A stretch of 64,000 nucleotides of DNA. Source: Rhypophila decipiens. Lineage: Eukaryota > Ascomycota > Sordariomycetes > Sordariales > Naviculisporaceae. The notes under the pieces were generated by a model, which was given only the letters and a program-made list of their open reading frames with translations, had not been told where the DNA came from and did not search any database. The stretch lies in NCBI GenBank assembly GCA_033297075.1, contig MU858078.1, positions 62,001-126,000 on the forward strand, read 5' to 3'. A program made the translations under genes and the position numbers. Below, piece after piece: positions 1 through 11,140 of this stretch. Position 1 is the stretch's first letter; each line of letters opens with the position of its first letter.

Positions 1-806
1 GCGTGATCTTAATACCAATGTTCCATTTCTAGCAACCAGACTTGCATGAGCCGCAGTCATCATCGTGGGAGAGCGGGACTATCCATACCAAGTGTTGCCG
101 AGTTCGTGGGCCATGCATGGGAACTATTTGCATTTTTACGGCAAAAGCATAATGAAAATTCAGCTCGGTCTTCGGCCTGAGCAAAGTCCACCACCGGTGC
201 CATACTCGTCGTTATAGTGTCATTTATTTGTGTCGTTGAAACTTAGCTTTACCCTCATCTCGGATGCCCAGACCAGGAAGCAACCACTGAATGCACATCT
301 TCCCGCCACGGACACACCCATGCTTTGCTGTTTGGTTGCTCGAGCCGACGGTCTGCATGAACCTAGTCACTCTTTTGGAATTTCCCTGGGGATCTCTCGA
401 ATCCTGGGATGTTGGATGGTTTCTTAGCCTGGCCACCCAGGGCCAGAATCACGTTTTAGCAACCCACAGCTCGACTCCTTTGGCAGTATCCGCATCGCTG
501 GCCACCATTACCATGACCAAACTGCAGATCCTAGTGTTTGCTGGTAGTGTGGGGGAACATTCGACTTGCAGGAAGACCAACAGCACCCTCGCAAATTGCT
601 CACACGTGCATTTTACTTCCCTGCTCCAAGTGCCATCAGACGAATAGGTTAAATATAGGCCGGCTCGCGTCTCAATGTTTCCTCGTTATCTCTGCACACC
701 ACCACACTCCTCTCCTCGCCAGCCCCCTCGAGTCGAGAGATTCAACCTCGAGCTTTCCAGTATCTCACGCGACCAGTCGCAGGAACTTGGAAAGTTGACA
801 GTCAAG
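1..806. other. intergenic / 5' flank of phosphate permease
   Basis: No open frame here has recognisable protein character; only short overlapping frames are present. The last 150 bases are pyrimidine-rich (runs of CTCC and CACCACAC), which is typical of the 5' untranslated region of a highly expressed fungal gene. It probably holds the promoter and leader of the phosphate permease starting at 807. Confidence 0.5.
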
Positions 807-2665
807 ATGCCTCTTCATCAATATGACTACCTCCTCGCCATAGGCACAATCTTTGCTGCCTTGGACGCCTGGAACATTGGTAAGTTGTCTTCTTCCAGTT
901 GAGATAGACTTCCAACCATGTGCTAACATTTGTCTTTCAGGTGCCAACGATGTCGCCAACTCTTGGGCCACCTCGGTCGCTTCCCACTCCGTCACATACG
1001 TCCAGGCCATGGTCCTCGCCTCCATCATGGAGTTTGCCGGCTCCCTTGGTGTTGGTGCCCGCGTCGCCGACACCATCCGAACCAAAGTCGTCGATACCTC
1101 CCTCTTCGTGGACGACCCTGCTCTCCTCATGCTTGGCATGGTCTGCGCCGTTACCGCCTCGTCCCTCTACCTCACCATGGCCACCAGGATCGGTCTTCCG
1201 GTCTCCACCACCCACTCCATCATGGGCGGTGTTATTGGCATGGGTGTTGCGGCTGTTGGAGCTGACGGTAAGTCCACAGCCACGTTTCATGTATCTACCC
1301 ATGAACATGCACTAATGCGCCCCGATCTTAGGAGTCCAATGGGTCGGTAAGGGCTCTGGAGTCAACTCGGTCAACTCTGGTGTTGTACAGGTCTTCCTTG
1401 CGTGGATCATTGCCCCCGGTCTCGCCGGCGCTTTTGGTGCCATCATCTTCCTCATCACCAAGTATGGCGTCATGGTGCGGAGCAACCCCGTCTGGAAGGC
1501 CTTCTTCACGGTTCCCATCTACTTTGGCATCACCGCCTGTCTTCTTACCATGTTGCTCCTCTGGAAGGGTGGCGGCTACACCATCACCCTGACTGATGCC
1601 GAGGTTGCCGGAACCATTGTCGGCGTCGGTGCTGGCTTTGCCATCTTCATCGCAATCGTTCTCATGCCATGGCTCTACCGCGTCGTCATCAAGGACGACT
1701 GGCAGCTTCGTTGGTGGCATATCCCCATGGGACCTCTCCTTCTCCGCCGCCCCGATCCGCCTGCCAACCCCGAGCACACTGCCATCCAGGACTTCTACGC
1801 TGGCCATCTCACCAAGGAAGAGCTCGATGCCCGTCGCGCCGCTGAGAACGGTGATGTCGAGGTTGTCGGCGAGGGCACTGCCACCGAGAAGAAGGCTGAT
1901 GTTCTCGAAGGCTCTGCCGACTCTGACGACGGCAGACCCCAGCGTCCCCAGATCAAGAAGATTGTCGGCCCCAAGCCCGAAGGCAAATGGCACAGCGGTC
2001 CAGTCCTCTTCTGGTACGTCAAGTGGGCTCTCCTCCGTGGCATCGACCAGGACGTCGTCAGCGCGCAGAACCGCAAGGATGTCCTCTCCGGCGACCTTGA
2101 GGAGCTCCACGCCCACGCCGCCCACTACGACAACAGGGCCGAGTACATGTACAGCTTCCTCCAGGTGATGACCGCCTCCGTCGCCTCGTTTACTCACGGC
2201 GCCAACGACATCGCCAACGCCATCGGGCCTTATGCCACTGTCTTCCAGATCTGGGAGGAGGAGCGCGTCCCTGCCGCTGGCAAGTCCCAGGTCCCCACCT
2301 GGATCCTCGCCTTTGGCGGTGCCTGCTTGGTCATCGGCCTCTGGACTTATGGCTACAACATCATGAGGAACTTGGGTAACCGCATCACTCTGCACTCGCC
2401 CTCGCGTGGTTTCTCCATGGAGTTGGGCTCTGCTGTCACCATCATCCTGGCCACCCGTCTCAAGCTGCCCATCTCTACGACGCAGTGCATAACGGGTGCC
2501 ACTGTCGGTGTCGGTCTTTGCTCGGGCACCTGGCGCACTATCAACTGGCGCATGGTCGCGTGGATTTACATGGGCTGGTTCATCACCCTCCCCGTGACTG
2601 GTATCATCTCTGGATGTCTCATGGGCATCATCATCAATGCTCCTCGCTGGGGCTATGGTAACTAA
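807..2665 (+). CDS. pho-4: Na+/phosphate symporter, PHO-4/Pho89 (PiT) family
   Basis: High-affinity sodium-coupled phosphate permease of the plasma membrane, PiT family. Three exons, 807-879, 941-1267 and 1332-2665, are separated by GTAAGT introns, the first with a TGCTAAC branch site. They join to 577 residues, close to the family's usual size. Both halves of the internal PiT repeat carry the signature: GANDVANSW at residues 25-33, split across intron 1, and GANDIANAIGP near residue 423. Hydrophobic transmembrane stretches flank a central hydrophilic loop at about residues 240-340. That loop is rich in Asp, Glu and Lys and is the usual cytoplasmic loop. The start is the first ATG in frame and places GAND in the first membrane helix. 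In Neurospora the homologue is induced by phosphate starvation through the NUC-1 pathway; I did not identify the binding sites here. The family call is secure; the symbol is by homology to Neurospora. Confidence 0.95.
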
Positions 2666-3206
2666 ATATTTGGATATGGAAAGGGGAGGATGTGAAGGGT
2701 AATAAGGTAGAGTGATAGACTGGGATCTGTGGTTTTGATTGCATGGAGTTTGACTTTTGGGAGGAACAAGTCACGGCGCGTTGCGGGCATCAAAACGGGA
2801 CAATTGCGGAAGAGGGTTGTTTGTGGTTTACACACATTTTGACTTTTTGTTTTTGACTTTTATATGTATACCCCCAAAGACCTAGTACCAAGCTTGTCAC
2901 AAACTGGTACAAACTGGTAATACTAGCAGCCTAATCTGAAATTTGTCATCTAACAAATATTTCTTCTTTTGACATGATGTTTTGTGATATGAAACTTCTA
3001 TCATTTACCCGACCGATATACCACGGCGATTCAGGGTCTTGGCCTCCGACCTTTCGTCCAGTAACCTTCTTTGAGACAGTGCTCGATACTATACTCGGCG
3101 TTGCGAAACACATGGCATATGCAAAAATATTAAAAAGAAAAAATACTTGCATAAACCGAAGCAAAAGGAAAGCTCCAATCGTCCATCACAGATTCTTGGT
3201 AAGAAT
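2666..3206. other. intergenic, 3' flank of phosphate permease
   Basis: No gene is visible. The first 250 bases are T-rich, with runs such as GACTTTTTG, as expected of a fungal 3' untranslated region. The rest separates this from the tRNA gene. Confidence 0.4.
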
Positions 3207-3277
3207 GCGTCAAGAGGGAATCGAACCCCCCCCTCAACCTTGGAAGGGTTGAATCCTAGCCACTAGACCATTGACGC
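3207..3277 (-). tRNA. tRNA-Gly (anticodon UCC)
   Basis: On the minus strand, 71 nt fold as a tRNA. The 7-bp acceptor stem pairs GCGTCAA with TTGACGC. The D-arm contains TGGTCTAGTGG (A box). The anticodon stem CAACC/GGTTG closes the loop CTTCCAA with anticodon TCC. The T-arm contains GGTTCGATTCC (B box). There is no intron, and CCA is not encoded, as in eukaryotes. A run of eight G (CCCCCCCC on the plus strand) spans the variable loop and T-stem. The anticodon reads GGA and GGG glycine codons. Confidence 0.93.
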
Positions 3278-4591
3278 TTGAGATGCTGTGGAGAGACTCG
3301 TTGTTCACTGGTCTATGGATCTCGATGGGGCAGAAGAAAGCCCAAAGTTCCACACGGCAGTTGCTGTCGCTGACTCGGTGCCATCAAGACTTTCTCCACC
3401 ACAAACAGCTTCCTGGTCCCGTTTGTCCAATCCAAGGATGTACAAAAATTCGCTATTACATTTCAAACGGGAATTTGAAGCCGAAGCTGCCCATTGGATC
3501 TGGTAATGAGGCTGATGATAGTGTGCAGACGACTCCATTCGAACTGGTAGAAGCTTGTCTGTTTCGGGTCAACCTCCTGCCACCAGGGCCAGGCTTGGTA
3601 ATTGACTTTGCGTTCGAATCAAAACGACAGAAAGGGACATCTGCTCACCTGTTTTGCATTTCATATCTTCATCAAGTCTGTGGTTTCGCAAGGCCATGGC
3701 CCCTAACAACCGACATGGGAACCCTTGCAGATATTGTGGGCTCTGATTGGCCAAACTTCCAGCATGTAAACATTGCCCCCTTTTTTGAACGACGTCATTA
3801 GTGTTATCCCAACTTCAGGACCTGAGGGTCGATTCGTCATAGAACCAATATAGTCTTTATCCAGAGCATAGTGAATCGCTGAGCTTGCAAGCATGGCACA
3901 TTGTCGCAGAACAGGAATTGAAAATGATTTGCCGAATGAGTGTGCCTCTATAGCCTCTTTAGTGTTACCAGTCCAGAAATCTGAGGGACGAATATGTTCT
4001 TTGAAGAGGCACATTGAATACAAGATGTAATCCTTTAGCTGTTCTACCGCCATCTTTCCACTCCTATAATAGTAGAATTTCACAGATGAAAGGTGAAGAG
4101 TCATCCGTATTGAGAGAGCTTGTGACCAAACGTAAAAGCGAGACCACCCGCATTTTCAGATTGAATGGTAGTACCTCATACCAGGCCAAAAAGGTCCTCT
4201 TTTGTCGGTCGTGCCTTCCTGCCAGAGTATTCAGACTAAAGCCTCAGCCCACGTCCACTGCTCCTCCTTCCTCAACCCCCAACTTTCCTGTCGTTTCGCC
4301 CAAGACGCGGAGGACAAGCTTCGGCCAATAGTCGGTCTGGAGTGACTGTTTGTGCCCCTCCACCTGTACATTCTTTCGCACGCGTTTTATGCTCTACCAC
4401 TCCTCCCGCCTCCCCTCGTCGCGCAGTCTCTCGTTATTATTCTATTCCGTACATCTATTTTCACTATTGCGCGATTAACGAGGTATCCACATCGTCCACG
4501 CTTTTCTCTTGTCGCACAGTATTCTCACTCCTTCATCGCAGATCTACGTCCTACGACAAGCCTGCACCACTGCAGGCAAAGACGACCAGAA
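3278..4591. other. intergenic between tRNA-Gly and OPT transporter
   Basis: No recognised gene. The stretch contains two open frames of doubtful meaning, 3271-3801 on plus and 3703-4104 on minus. Neither shows a known domain, and they overlap each other. The last 250 bases are pyrimidine-rich (CTCCTCC, CCTCCCG) and look like the leader of the OPT gene. Confidence 0.4.
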
Positions 4592-7535
4592 ATGTCGTTG
4601 CGTTCCGGCAGCGCCCCGTCCCCCGAGGAACTTGGGGACATTCCCCTTGTCCCAATCAGGCGCAGGGACTTTAGTCCCTCGTCACGGTCTCACCCTTCCC
4701 AGGTGGCACCCTCGGAAATGGGGTCCACCGCCGTCATCTTGAATACGGTGGTGGAAAGGTCCGCACACCCTCTGGACCAGTACAGGCTGAGCCGAGCGCT
4801 AACCAGAGATCTTAGGGCGATGAATGCCTCGGAGCGGGAGCTCGACGATGCCAAGACCACCGCCGACGGGATGAGTCTCGACGAACTTCGCGATGTCAAT
4901 AATTTTTCATCCACTTTCCATAGTAAAGTGTTAACTTGTTCATAGCTTCTGCGAGAAGTCGTCAAGACTCACGAGCGGGATTCCAACTTCCCACCCCCAG
5001 TCCTAACCAGATTCAAAGACTTCCTGAGTTCGTCACCGCCAACCACGAGATCACATTCTTCAGCTTGTTCATGCTGACCTTTATACAGAGAACGAGGATG
5101 CCAACCAGAATCCTGATCAGCATCCGGAGCTCATCGAAGAGATCAAGATCGATTTGGCCCTGGTCACTAACAACAGCCCGTATGCCATTGTCAGATCCGT
5201 TGTACAAAACCAGGACGATCTGAGCACTCCGGCCTCGACGATCCGCTGCTGGGTAATCGGGATGCTATTTACATGCATCATGGCGAGCACCAACCAGATG
5301 TACAGCATTCGCCAGCCCTCAATCCGAATCAGCACCAGCGTCGCGCAATTGCTCGCATATCCTTTCGGCAAGTTCTGTGAACGCTTCTTGCCCGATTGGG
5401 GATTCACCTTCTTAGGAATCCGCCACTCCTTGAACCCTGGGCCGTTCAACAAGAAAGAGCACATGCTCATCATTATCATGGCCAACGTTGCTTCGAACCA
5501 ACCGTACTCGAATAATGTTGTCTGGATTCAGTATCTGGAAGAATACCTAAACCAACGCTGGGCAGGCCGGTTCCTATATCAAATCCTTCTGGCAACCAGC
5601 ACCAACTTCATCGGATATGGTATGGCCGGGCTAGTCCGCCGCTTTCTGGTCTACCCCTCTTTCTGTATCTGGCCTACCACCTTATCAACTCTGTCGGTGA
5701 ATGCGGCCTTCCATACCAGTGACGACGGGCCTGTCAGAGGGCCGGGAGGAACATATTCCATGACAAGATACAAGTTCTTCTTCCTTGCGATGGGTGCTTC
5801 CTTCGTCTGGTACTGGGTGCCGGGGTACTTTATTGAACGCTTGGGACAACTGAGCTGGATCGCGTGGATTGACAGCGACAACTTGAATCTCTCCGCCATT
5901 ACCGGGTTCACGGGACTGGGTTTTAACCCACTGCCTACTCTGGATTGGAACGTAGCATCATTTATCGTCGACGGTCTTGCAATCCCCGTTTGGGTCACCA
6001 TTAACATGTTCATTAGCACGGTCCTAACTGCCCTTGTGACAGGGGGAGTATGGTACAGAAATGCCTACTTTTCGGGCTATATTCCGATTATGTCCAACAG
6101 GGTCTACGACAACACTGGTAATATATACAGGGTCAGTAGTGTCACGGACGTCGACGGCTGCCTTATCATGGAAAAGTACGAAGCATACTCCCCCGGATAT
6201 ATCAGCGCTGCCCAGCTCGTTGCTTATTTTTGCTACTTTGCCGTTTATCCAGCAACCATCGTTGTAAGTATTCAGCCTCGGATATTCTTCTCGCTCAGTA
6301 CTCAAACTCAGGACTAACTTTGGGATAGTACGTATTTTTGAATCATCGGTATTCCATGGTTATAGGGGTCCAGAATCTGTATCGCAGCGCTCGCAATTGG
6401 GTCTGGCGCATTCTTCGAAAGTCTGTTCCCGTTGAGGACAAATCACTTTGCATCGATGTCCATCATCGTCTCATGAAAGAATACCAAGAAGGTATGTCAA
6501 GCTGATCACCAAAGTGGCCCAAAATGTTGGTTCTATCTGTTTTCTAACCCTGTCTCTGATTTAGTCCCCGAGTGCTGGTATCTTCTGTTGCTGTTGTTGT
6601 CCGTTGCAGCTGGGATTGCGGCACTCGTTGGCTGGAAGACCGACACCACCCCGTTAGCCCTCCTCTACGGTATCATATGTTGCCTCATATTTATCGTCCC
6701 CCTGGGCATCATCAAGGCCATAACCGGTTTGGAGGTAACGTTGAGCGTACTCGCCGAATTTGTCGGTGGCTATTTCGCACACGGTGACACACTGGCCTTG
6801 AACTTCTTCAAGACTTATGGCTACGTGACGTGCTCACACGCCATCATCTTCTCGGGCGACCTCAAGCTAGCTCACTACGCCAAGATCCCCCCGCGCCAGA
6901 CGTTCTGCGCCCAAGTCATCGCCACCTTGGTCTCGACCTTTCTGTGCACGCGCATTCTCAACTTCCAGATGAATGACATACCTGACGTCTGCACGCCTGA
7001 CGCTCCGTTCGAGATGGTCTGCCCTGGTATCAACACCTTCTTCGCAGCTTCAGTCATCTGGGGCACGATCGGACCTAAAAGATTCTTTGCAGTTGGCGGG
7101 CAATATGCTTTCATCTTGTTGGGCTGGCTAGTAGGATTCATCGTTCCGTTTATTGTGCACTACGCACGAAAGCTGTACCCCAAGGCGAACTGGCTGACCA
7201 GGCTGAATTCCGTCGTCTTGCTATGCGGAGGCCTTCAATGGGCGCCGTACAACCTGTGCTACATGTGGCCGGCCGTGCCTGTTGGGATTGCATCCTGGCT
7301 GTGGGTCAAGGGGCGATGGGGAGAATTCTGGGAGAGATACAACTATGTCTTGTCGGCGGCGCTTGCGACGGGGATTGCGCTTGCCAGCGTTGTCATCTTC
7401 TTTGCGCTTGATCTGAATGGACTGACGATTGAGTGGTGGGGCACACGGTCTTTGACGAACCTTGAGAATGGAGGTCCGCGATTTAAGCTCCTTGGTGGGG
7501 AGTACTTTGGGCCTAGGGTTGGTGAGTTCCATTGA
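4592..7535 (+). CDS. oligopeptide transporter, OPT family
   Basis: Proton-coupled importer of small peptides (OPT superfamily), in the plasma membrane or an internal membrane. Five exons, 4592-4894, 4946-5027, 5089-6263, 6329-6491 and 6565-7535, join in frame to 897 residues, the usual size for fungal OPTs. The hydrophilic N-terminus of about 170 residues is followed by many hydrophobic helices. The OPT motif SLNPGPFNKKEH lies near residue 242. Other family-like stretches are YIPIMSN, and near the C-terminus GGPRFKLLGGEYFGP. Intron 1 uses the unusual donor GTCAAT at 4895; GT is kept, and splicing there keeps frame and restores family-like sequence. The other donors are GTTCGT, GTAAGT and GTATGT. 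The substrate (tetra/pentapeptides, glutathione or metal chelates) cannot be told from sequence. Confidence 0.92.
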
Positions 7536-9300
7536 GGAATACTTGGATTTGTAGGTTGGAACATGATACCCTTGAGTGGGCAGAATGATCATACCATCGT
7601 CTTTGAAAATGGAATGCCTGATGGATACTGGTATATACTGTCATAGTTTCCCTGATCAACGCGGTCACCATGTGGTACCGTCTCGCCTCAATACACAGGA
7701 AGGATTGGGATAACGAATTGTTACGACTGTTACACATGAACCATACGCTCTTTTCTCTGCAAAGTCTCCAGTGCTTTCCTTGAATGCTTTATGCTCTCGT
7801 GTTGTCGAGGTTGATTGTACCCGCCCTGGGTAAGCAATTTGGCTTTTAAACCTTTACTTGAAAGTTTTGGTGAGAAGCTATTCCCAGAAAGGGTTTACAT
7901 GCTTGATAGAGGAATTCCAGAATTGCAGGGCTAAGTACAGATATTGCTTTGGAAGAGTGGCTGGGCAACCATGCGAGACGCGCGTTCATTCCCTTTTTGG
8001 TCTAGACAACTTCAATATGCTCAACAAGGCGGCTCTTTTTATTCTGCTGCCTGGCCCATTGTTTGTGATATTGAGACTTGGTGGTGTAACAATACATCTA
8101 CTGCACATGAGTGTATGGATACGGATCCACTATAGGATTCTCTAGCTCTACCATTCTGGTACTGCACGATTTTGTCTGTCCAGAGTCCAGATTAGGGATT
8201 CAAATCGCGTAGTAGAGGGGACAGAGGTGAGGTTGAGCAACCCAAAGCAAGACACTTCCTGGCAGAGTACATAAAGGCAGAAGAAACTCGCGTGTCGCAA
8301 GGATAGGCTCTCCTACGGGTGCAACTAGATGACAGCAGAACAAGCTCCAGGAGATGATACACGTACTCTGTGGGGCAAGTGCGACACGGTGCGGCTCTTA
8401 AAACTACCCATACCACTGCCCTCAGGCTGTCTCTGGTTTTCAGTAACCTGTAAATAACCGGTAAATTATCTTCATGTCGTGCGGACTGGATGGCGAAAAG
8501 GCATATCAAGGTCAATGTCCTCTAGGGAAAAAAAAGAAGAAAAGGGGGCCAGGGACGCGCCTCCCGGTGATCGTGAACCGTAACAGCCGCTAAAAGACAA
8601 AACAAATGCCCGAGACGGACAAACGCGCTTGGTATAACCAAAACCATCATCAACCCACATGCTGTACTACCGCCGTTCGTCTCTTTGTCTGGGTTCGCGG
8701 AGCTGTGCAATCCTAAAACTCCACAAGAAACGGCCGCTTACCGTCCAGTCAGTCGTGGCATGAATCCCGAGTTACATCGTCCTCCCCAAGGTGATCCTTC
8801 GGCGAGTACATGTATCAGGAAATACATGTGTAAACAGAGCAATACTCAAAATAAACGTTGCCATGAATCAAAACGAAAGCTGTTGAATTAAATAGGTGAT
8901 AGTATGTGGCGAAGGTCAAGGTAAACTACAAAGGGGAAGAAGGGGTATCACATACCCTGCGTATTGCCCAACCAGCCGAAAAACAAAGACGAGTCTAATA
9001 TATACAAATCATGAAACCAAGCTATCCAGGCAGCTCCTGGATCTGGGAAAGCAGAAAGAAATGTCTAGGCTCATAATAACGTGTATCGGCCATCCATTAT
9101 ACACACATACCCATCCCTCCACCGGATCATCAAGTCTTTGTATGTGAAAGCCAGACCTGATCGCCAAACGAACCGTCCCTTCTTGATCGCTTAAACATAA
9201 AGCCATTGATATGCTATGCTAAAACGCCGTGCCCATGAAAAAGAAAGAGATCGGAAAGAGAATAAAGAAAAGGAACAAGTAATACAGCTCAGCAAGAAAT
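7536..9300. other. intergenic between convergent OPT and DUF3405 genes
   Basis: About 1.8 kb without a recognisable gene. Open frames are all under 110 codons and show no domain. Both flanking genes end here, so it should hold two 3' untranslated regions. A purine-rich tract (AAAAAAGAAGAAAAGGGG) lies near 8527. Confidence 0.4.
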
Positions 9301-11140
9301 CTAACTGTTATGCTTGACGGGATGCAACACCATGTTAGGCACGTAGACCTTGCCGTCTTTTTTCGCAAGCAGGTAGGGATATTTGACGTCGTCTTTGAGT
9401 TGTCGGCCCTCCAAGGCATCCATGATGGCCCTCGGCCATCTGCTCTGCCACCAAAATGACATACCCATTCCGTTGGGCATCGTCATTTCACTGGGGCCAA
9501 ATCCGTCGATGCTGGCCTCTGGACCGCCCCTGAACCACTCCTCACGAAAGTCGTCCTCGTCCTCCCTTTCGTGAAAAACGGGGTGTTGTGGGAAGCTGAG
9601 TTTGAGTCCGTGCCAGAGCGCAAAGCTGGGAAGGGTAGCCTCGCTGGGCAGGTACATACCATGGAGAAGCTGCGCCTCGTGGGCAACAAGCAAGAGCGCG
9701 CGGCTTGATCTCATGATGGCCGGTGGGCACCAATACCGAGGCGTGTCGCGCTCGGCTGCAAAGCCGCCAATCCAGTGGCGAAAGACCCAGTCGTTTGTTT
9801 TCCTTACATCACCACACCAGGCCGTGACAATCACATCCGCGTCCTCCCCTACTCCCCAGCGAAAGGTGTCGTTCGCAGCGTGCGGGACGGGCGGTTCGGG
9901 TCCGATCGGGTCGATGTCAGGGATTCGGAGCGGCCCCCATAAGTTGGCTGATCCGTTGTTTGCCGTATTGACGGCAGAAGAGAAGTTTTGGTAGTCGCCG
10001 ATCCGTTTCTGCATGTGCTGGAACATGGATCGCTCGAGTGCCTGCTTCCGTGGCTCGTTTCGCGCAAACTCGCCCATCTTGTCAAAGAACGTCCCTGCGT
10101 CGCCGGTGAAGCGCATGTCGAGCTCAAGCTGCCAGAAATGGTCAAACTCAGGATAGTGTAGGGCGAAGAGTTGCATCGGCTGGAAAACCTGCCACATGGT
10201 CCTTCGTTCAGCGACCAAGGGGTACCAGGTGTCGAGCAGGCGATCATCCCACAACACTGCCATCGACTCGAATTCGGGAGGAACCCCAGAGTCCTGCAAA
10301 GCCTGCAGATAATTGGGCTCCGACGCAAAAATATCGATCTCGTAGTCCTTCATGTCGACCAGCAGAACCACCTGATACTCGCCGCCAGTCTTCAGGGCGG
10401 TTTCGACAACGAGCGAGCGAAGATAGTGCAGATCTTCATTCTTGTACTCGTAACCGCGCCATGTCCGCACCACAATGGCTGTTCGCCTCGATGCCCGAAA
10501 CTCGTACCACTGCGGAGCTCTGGGCGGCTTCGACAGGTCCCTGTAGCGAAGCCTGGAGTGCTTCATCATCGAATCGTCTATCGTCTCTCCTTGGGGGAAC
10601 CGGCGAGCATTCCTGGTGAAGCATTGCTTCTGGAGCATCTGCCAATCGGTCGAGTTCCAGTCCACTTTGCTACGATTGTACGACTGTTCCTGCTCGCCGT
10701 ACCCGTAAGGTCCATAGCGCCCCTCGATAGTGGTCCATGTTTTGGGGATACCCACAGCTTCGTAAGAGCCAGTCCATGGTGTTGGATGGGCTAAACATTA
10801 AAGTTAGCAACTCAACAAGTGAAAATGTCAAGAAAGGAGAGCTCGTACGGATATCCAGCGTCACCTCCTCAAGGTCGTCATCTGGGCTCTGGGAGAGGAG
10901 TTTTCCTCTAGGTCCAATACAGGGAATTCGTCTAGAGAGCGCAGGGAATGGTGGGTTGTTTGTCATGCGCCGGGGACCAATCGCTGGAGGTGTCTCGTAG
11001 AGGTTCAATTTCCAGGATATGGCCGAGGGGTTCAGAAATATAAAAGCGACGACGAGGTAAACGAGGATTACGGCGATAATTGATTGCCGAGTAAAGAGCA
11101 CGCGCCGAAATTTGGTGCGGGCAGAAACAAGGGCGCCCAT
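9301..11140 (-). CDS. DUF3405 family protein, type II membrane protein
   Basis: Two exons on the minus strand, 11140-10849 and 10790-9301, flank a 58-nt intron with donor GTACGA and a GCTAAC branch site. They join to 593 residues. Residues 1-19 are basic and cytosolic. Residues 20-36 form one transmembrane helix (IIAVILVYLVVAFIF), followed by a long luminal domain typical of the fungal DUF3405 family: WYEFRASRRTAIVVRTW, LVDMKDYEID, FWQLELDMRFTG and W-rich segments near the C-terminus. The topology and the acidic D-x-D-like patches resemble Golgi glycosyltransferases, but the activity of this family is unknown and that link is only an inference. The start is the ATG that places a basic stretch before the helix; an upstream open stretch in the same frame lacks such a signal. 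Confidence 0.87.

Noticed and set aside
1328..2395. 355-codon frame on the minus strand
   Set aside because: Antisense shadow of the phosphate permease; Asp/Val/Gly-rich without domain.
3271..3801. 176-codon plus-strand frame next to the tRNA
   Set aside because: Starts inside the tRNA gene and shows no domain.
3703..4104. 133-codon minus-strand frame with somewhat protein-like composition
   Set aside because: No recognised domain, overlaps another frame on the plus strand, no splice or promoter support. It could be a species-specific small gene.
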